The translations under genes and the position numbers were made by a program. A stretch of 5,643 nt of DNA. Origin: Bauldia sp. Its GTDB lineage: Bacteria; Pseudomonadota; Alphaproteobacteria; Rhizobiales; Kaistiaceae. How positions within the stretch are numbered: the stretch's first letter is position 1; each line of letters starts with the position of its first letter. The notes below the pieces were generated by a model. It did no database searches, was not told the DNA's origin, and saw nothing but the letters and a program-made list of their open reading frames with translations. The stretch lies in NCBI GenBank assembly GCA_020442095.1, contig JAGRKY010000575.1:1-5643 (forward strand). Direction: 5' to 3'. Below are positions 5,413 to 5,643 of the stretch, piece by piece.

Positions 5413-5643
5413 TCAGCTATGGGCGAATTCCCAGTAGAGCTTGCGCGCCTTGGTGAAGAAGGGGCCGGGCTGGAGTTCGCGGTCGTCGATCCGGGTGACC
5501 GGCATGGCCTTCGAGAAATTGCCGGTCGAGAAGATCTCGTCGGCATCCTGGAAATCGGCATAGGTCAGCGTCTTCTCGACGACGGTCTCGCCGGCCTCGC
5601 GGAACAGGCTGATCATCCGCTGGCGGGTGATGCCGTTGAGGAA
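5413..5643 (-). CDS. Class IV PLP aminotransferase (branched-chain type), C-terminal part
   Basis: Only the last 76 residues are in the window; the frame is open through the right edge and stops at TGA 5415-5413. The fragment reads FLNGITRQRMISLFREAG, then DADEIFSTGNFSKAMPV and TRIDDRELQPGPFFTKAR, ending YWEFAHS. The STGN-(x)n-PV-x-R-(D) pattern and the closing GP helix are those of fold-type IV aminotransferases (branched-chain aminotransferase, IlvE; D-amino acid aminotransferase; aminodeoxychorismate lyase). The tail most resembles the short IlvE-like enzymes of rhizobial relatives. The catalytic Lys lies upstream, outside the window. It would swap an amino group between a 2-keto acid and an amino acid. 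It converges on the ThDP enzyme gene and is not co-transcribed with it, so a shared pathway is only a possibility. Confidence 0.82.
   Translation of the reverse strand, partial: FLNGITRQRMISLFREAGETVVEKTLTYADFQDADEIFSTGNFSKAMPVTRIDDRELQPGPFFTKARKLYWEFAHS

Noticed and set aside
3456..5561. A 701-codon open frame on the minus strand opposite the ThDP enzyme
   Set aside because: It is Arg/Gly/Asp/Ala-rich low-complexity translation antisense to a gene with full motifs; long antisense frames are expected at this G+C.
1..5643. CRISPR array, tRNA or rRNA gene, insertion sequence or phage attachment site
   Set aside because: No regularly spaced repeats, transposase motif, terminal inverted repeats or tRNA-like fold were seen on reading both strands.

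Overview
This window is GC-rich (roughly two-thirds G+C by eye, with G/C-loaded third codon positions). It looks like alphaproteobacterial DNA, most likely Hyphomicrobiales (rhizobial relatives). The clearest taxonomic hint is the C-terminus of an amino acid:[carrier protein] ligase, a seryl-tRNA-synthetase-like family described from Bradyrhizobium and Agrobacterium. I cannot name the species.

Layout. (1) 1-253 (+): the last 83 codons of the amino acid:[carrier protein] ligase. (2) 254-350: a convergent junction with two stem-loops; the second is a strong bidirectional terminator. (3) 2719-351 (-): a tight three-gene operon with overlapping genes, in the order acyl carrier protein, AMP-forming acyl/aryl-acid ligase, FabG-type short-chain dehydrogenase. 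(4) 2720-2806: an AT-rich divergent promoter region with a perfect 18-bp dyad. (5) 2807-5384 (+): a two-gene operon encoding a two-lobed GNAT-type acyltransferase and a ThDP-dependent acetolactate-synthase-like enzyme. (6) 5413-5643 (-): the C-terminus of a class IV (branched-chain/D-amino acid type) PLP aminotransferase, converging on the ThDP enzyme.

How the parts may fit. The ligase can adenylate a carboxylic acid and load it on the carrier protein's phosphopantetheine. The SDR can reduce or oxidise a beta-keto/hydroxy group on the tethered chain. A second kind of loading enzyme, specific for amino acids, sits tail-to-tail with that operon. The divergent operon adds a CoA/ACP-type acyltransferase and a ThDP enzyme that would act on 2-keto acids, the compounds an aminotransferase makes. 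A small carrier-protein-based pathway that builds or attaches an acyl or aminoacyl group is a reasonable inference. No ketosynthase, thioesterase, phosphopantetheinyl transferase or regulator lies in the window, so the product is unknown. The long open frames antisense to these genes are GC-driven shadows.
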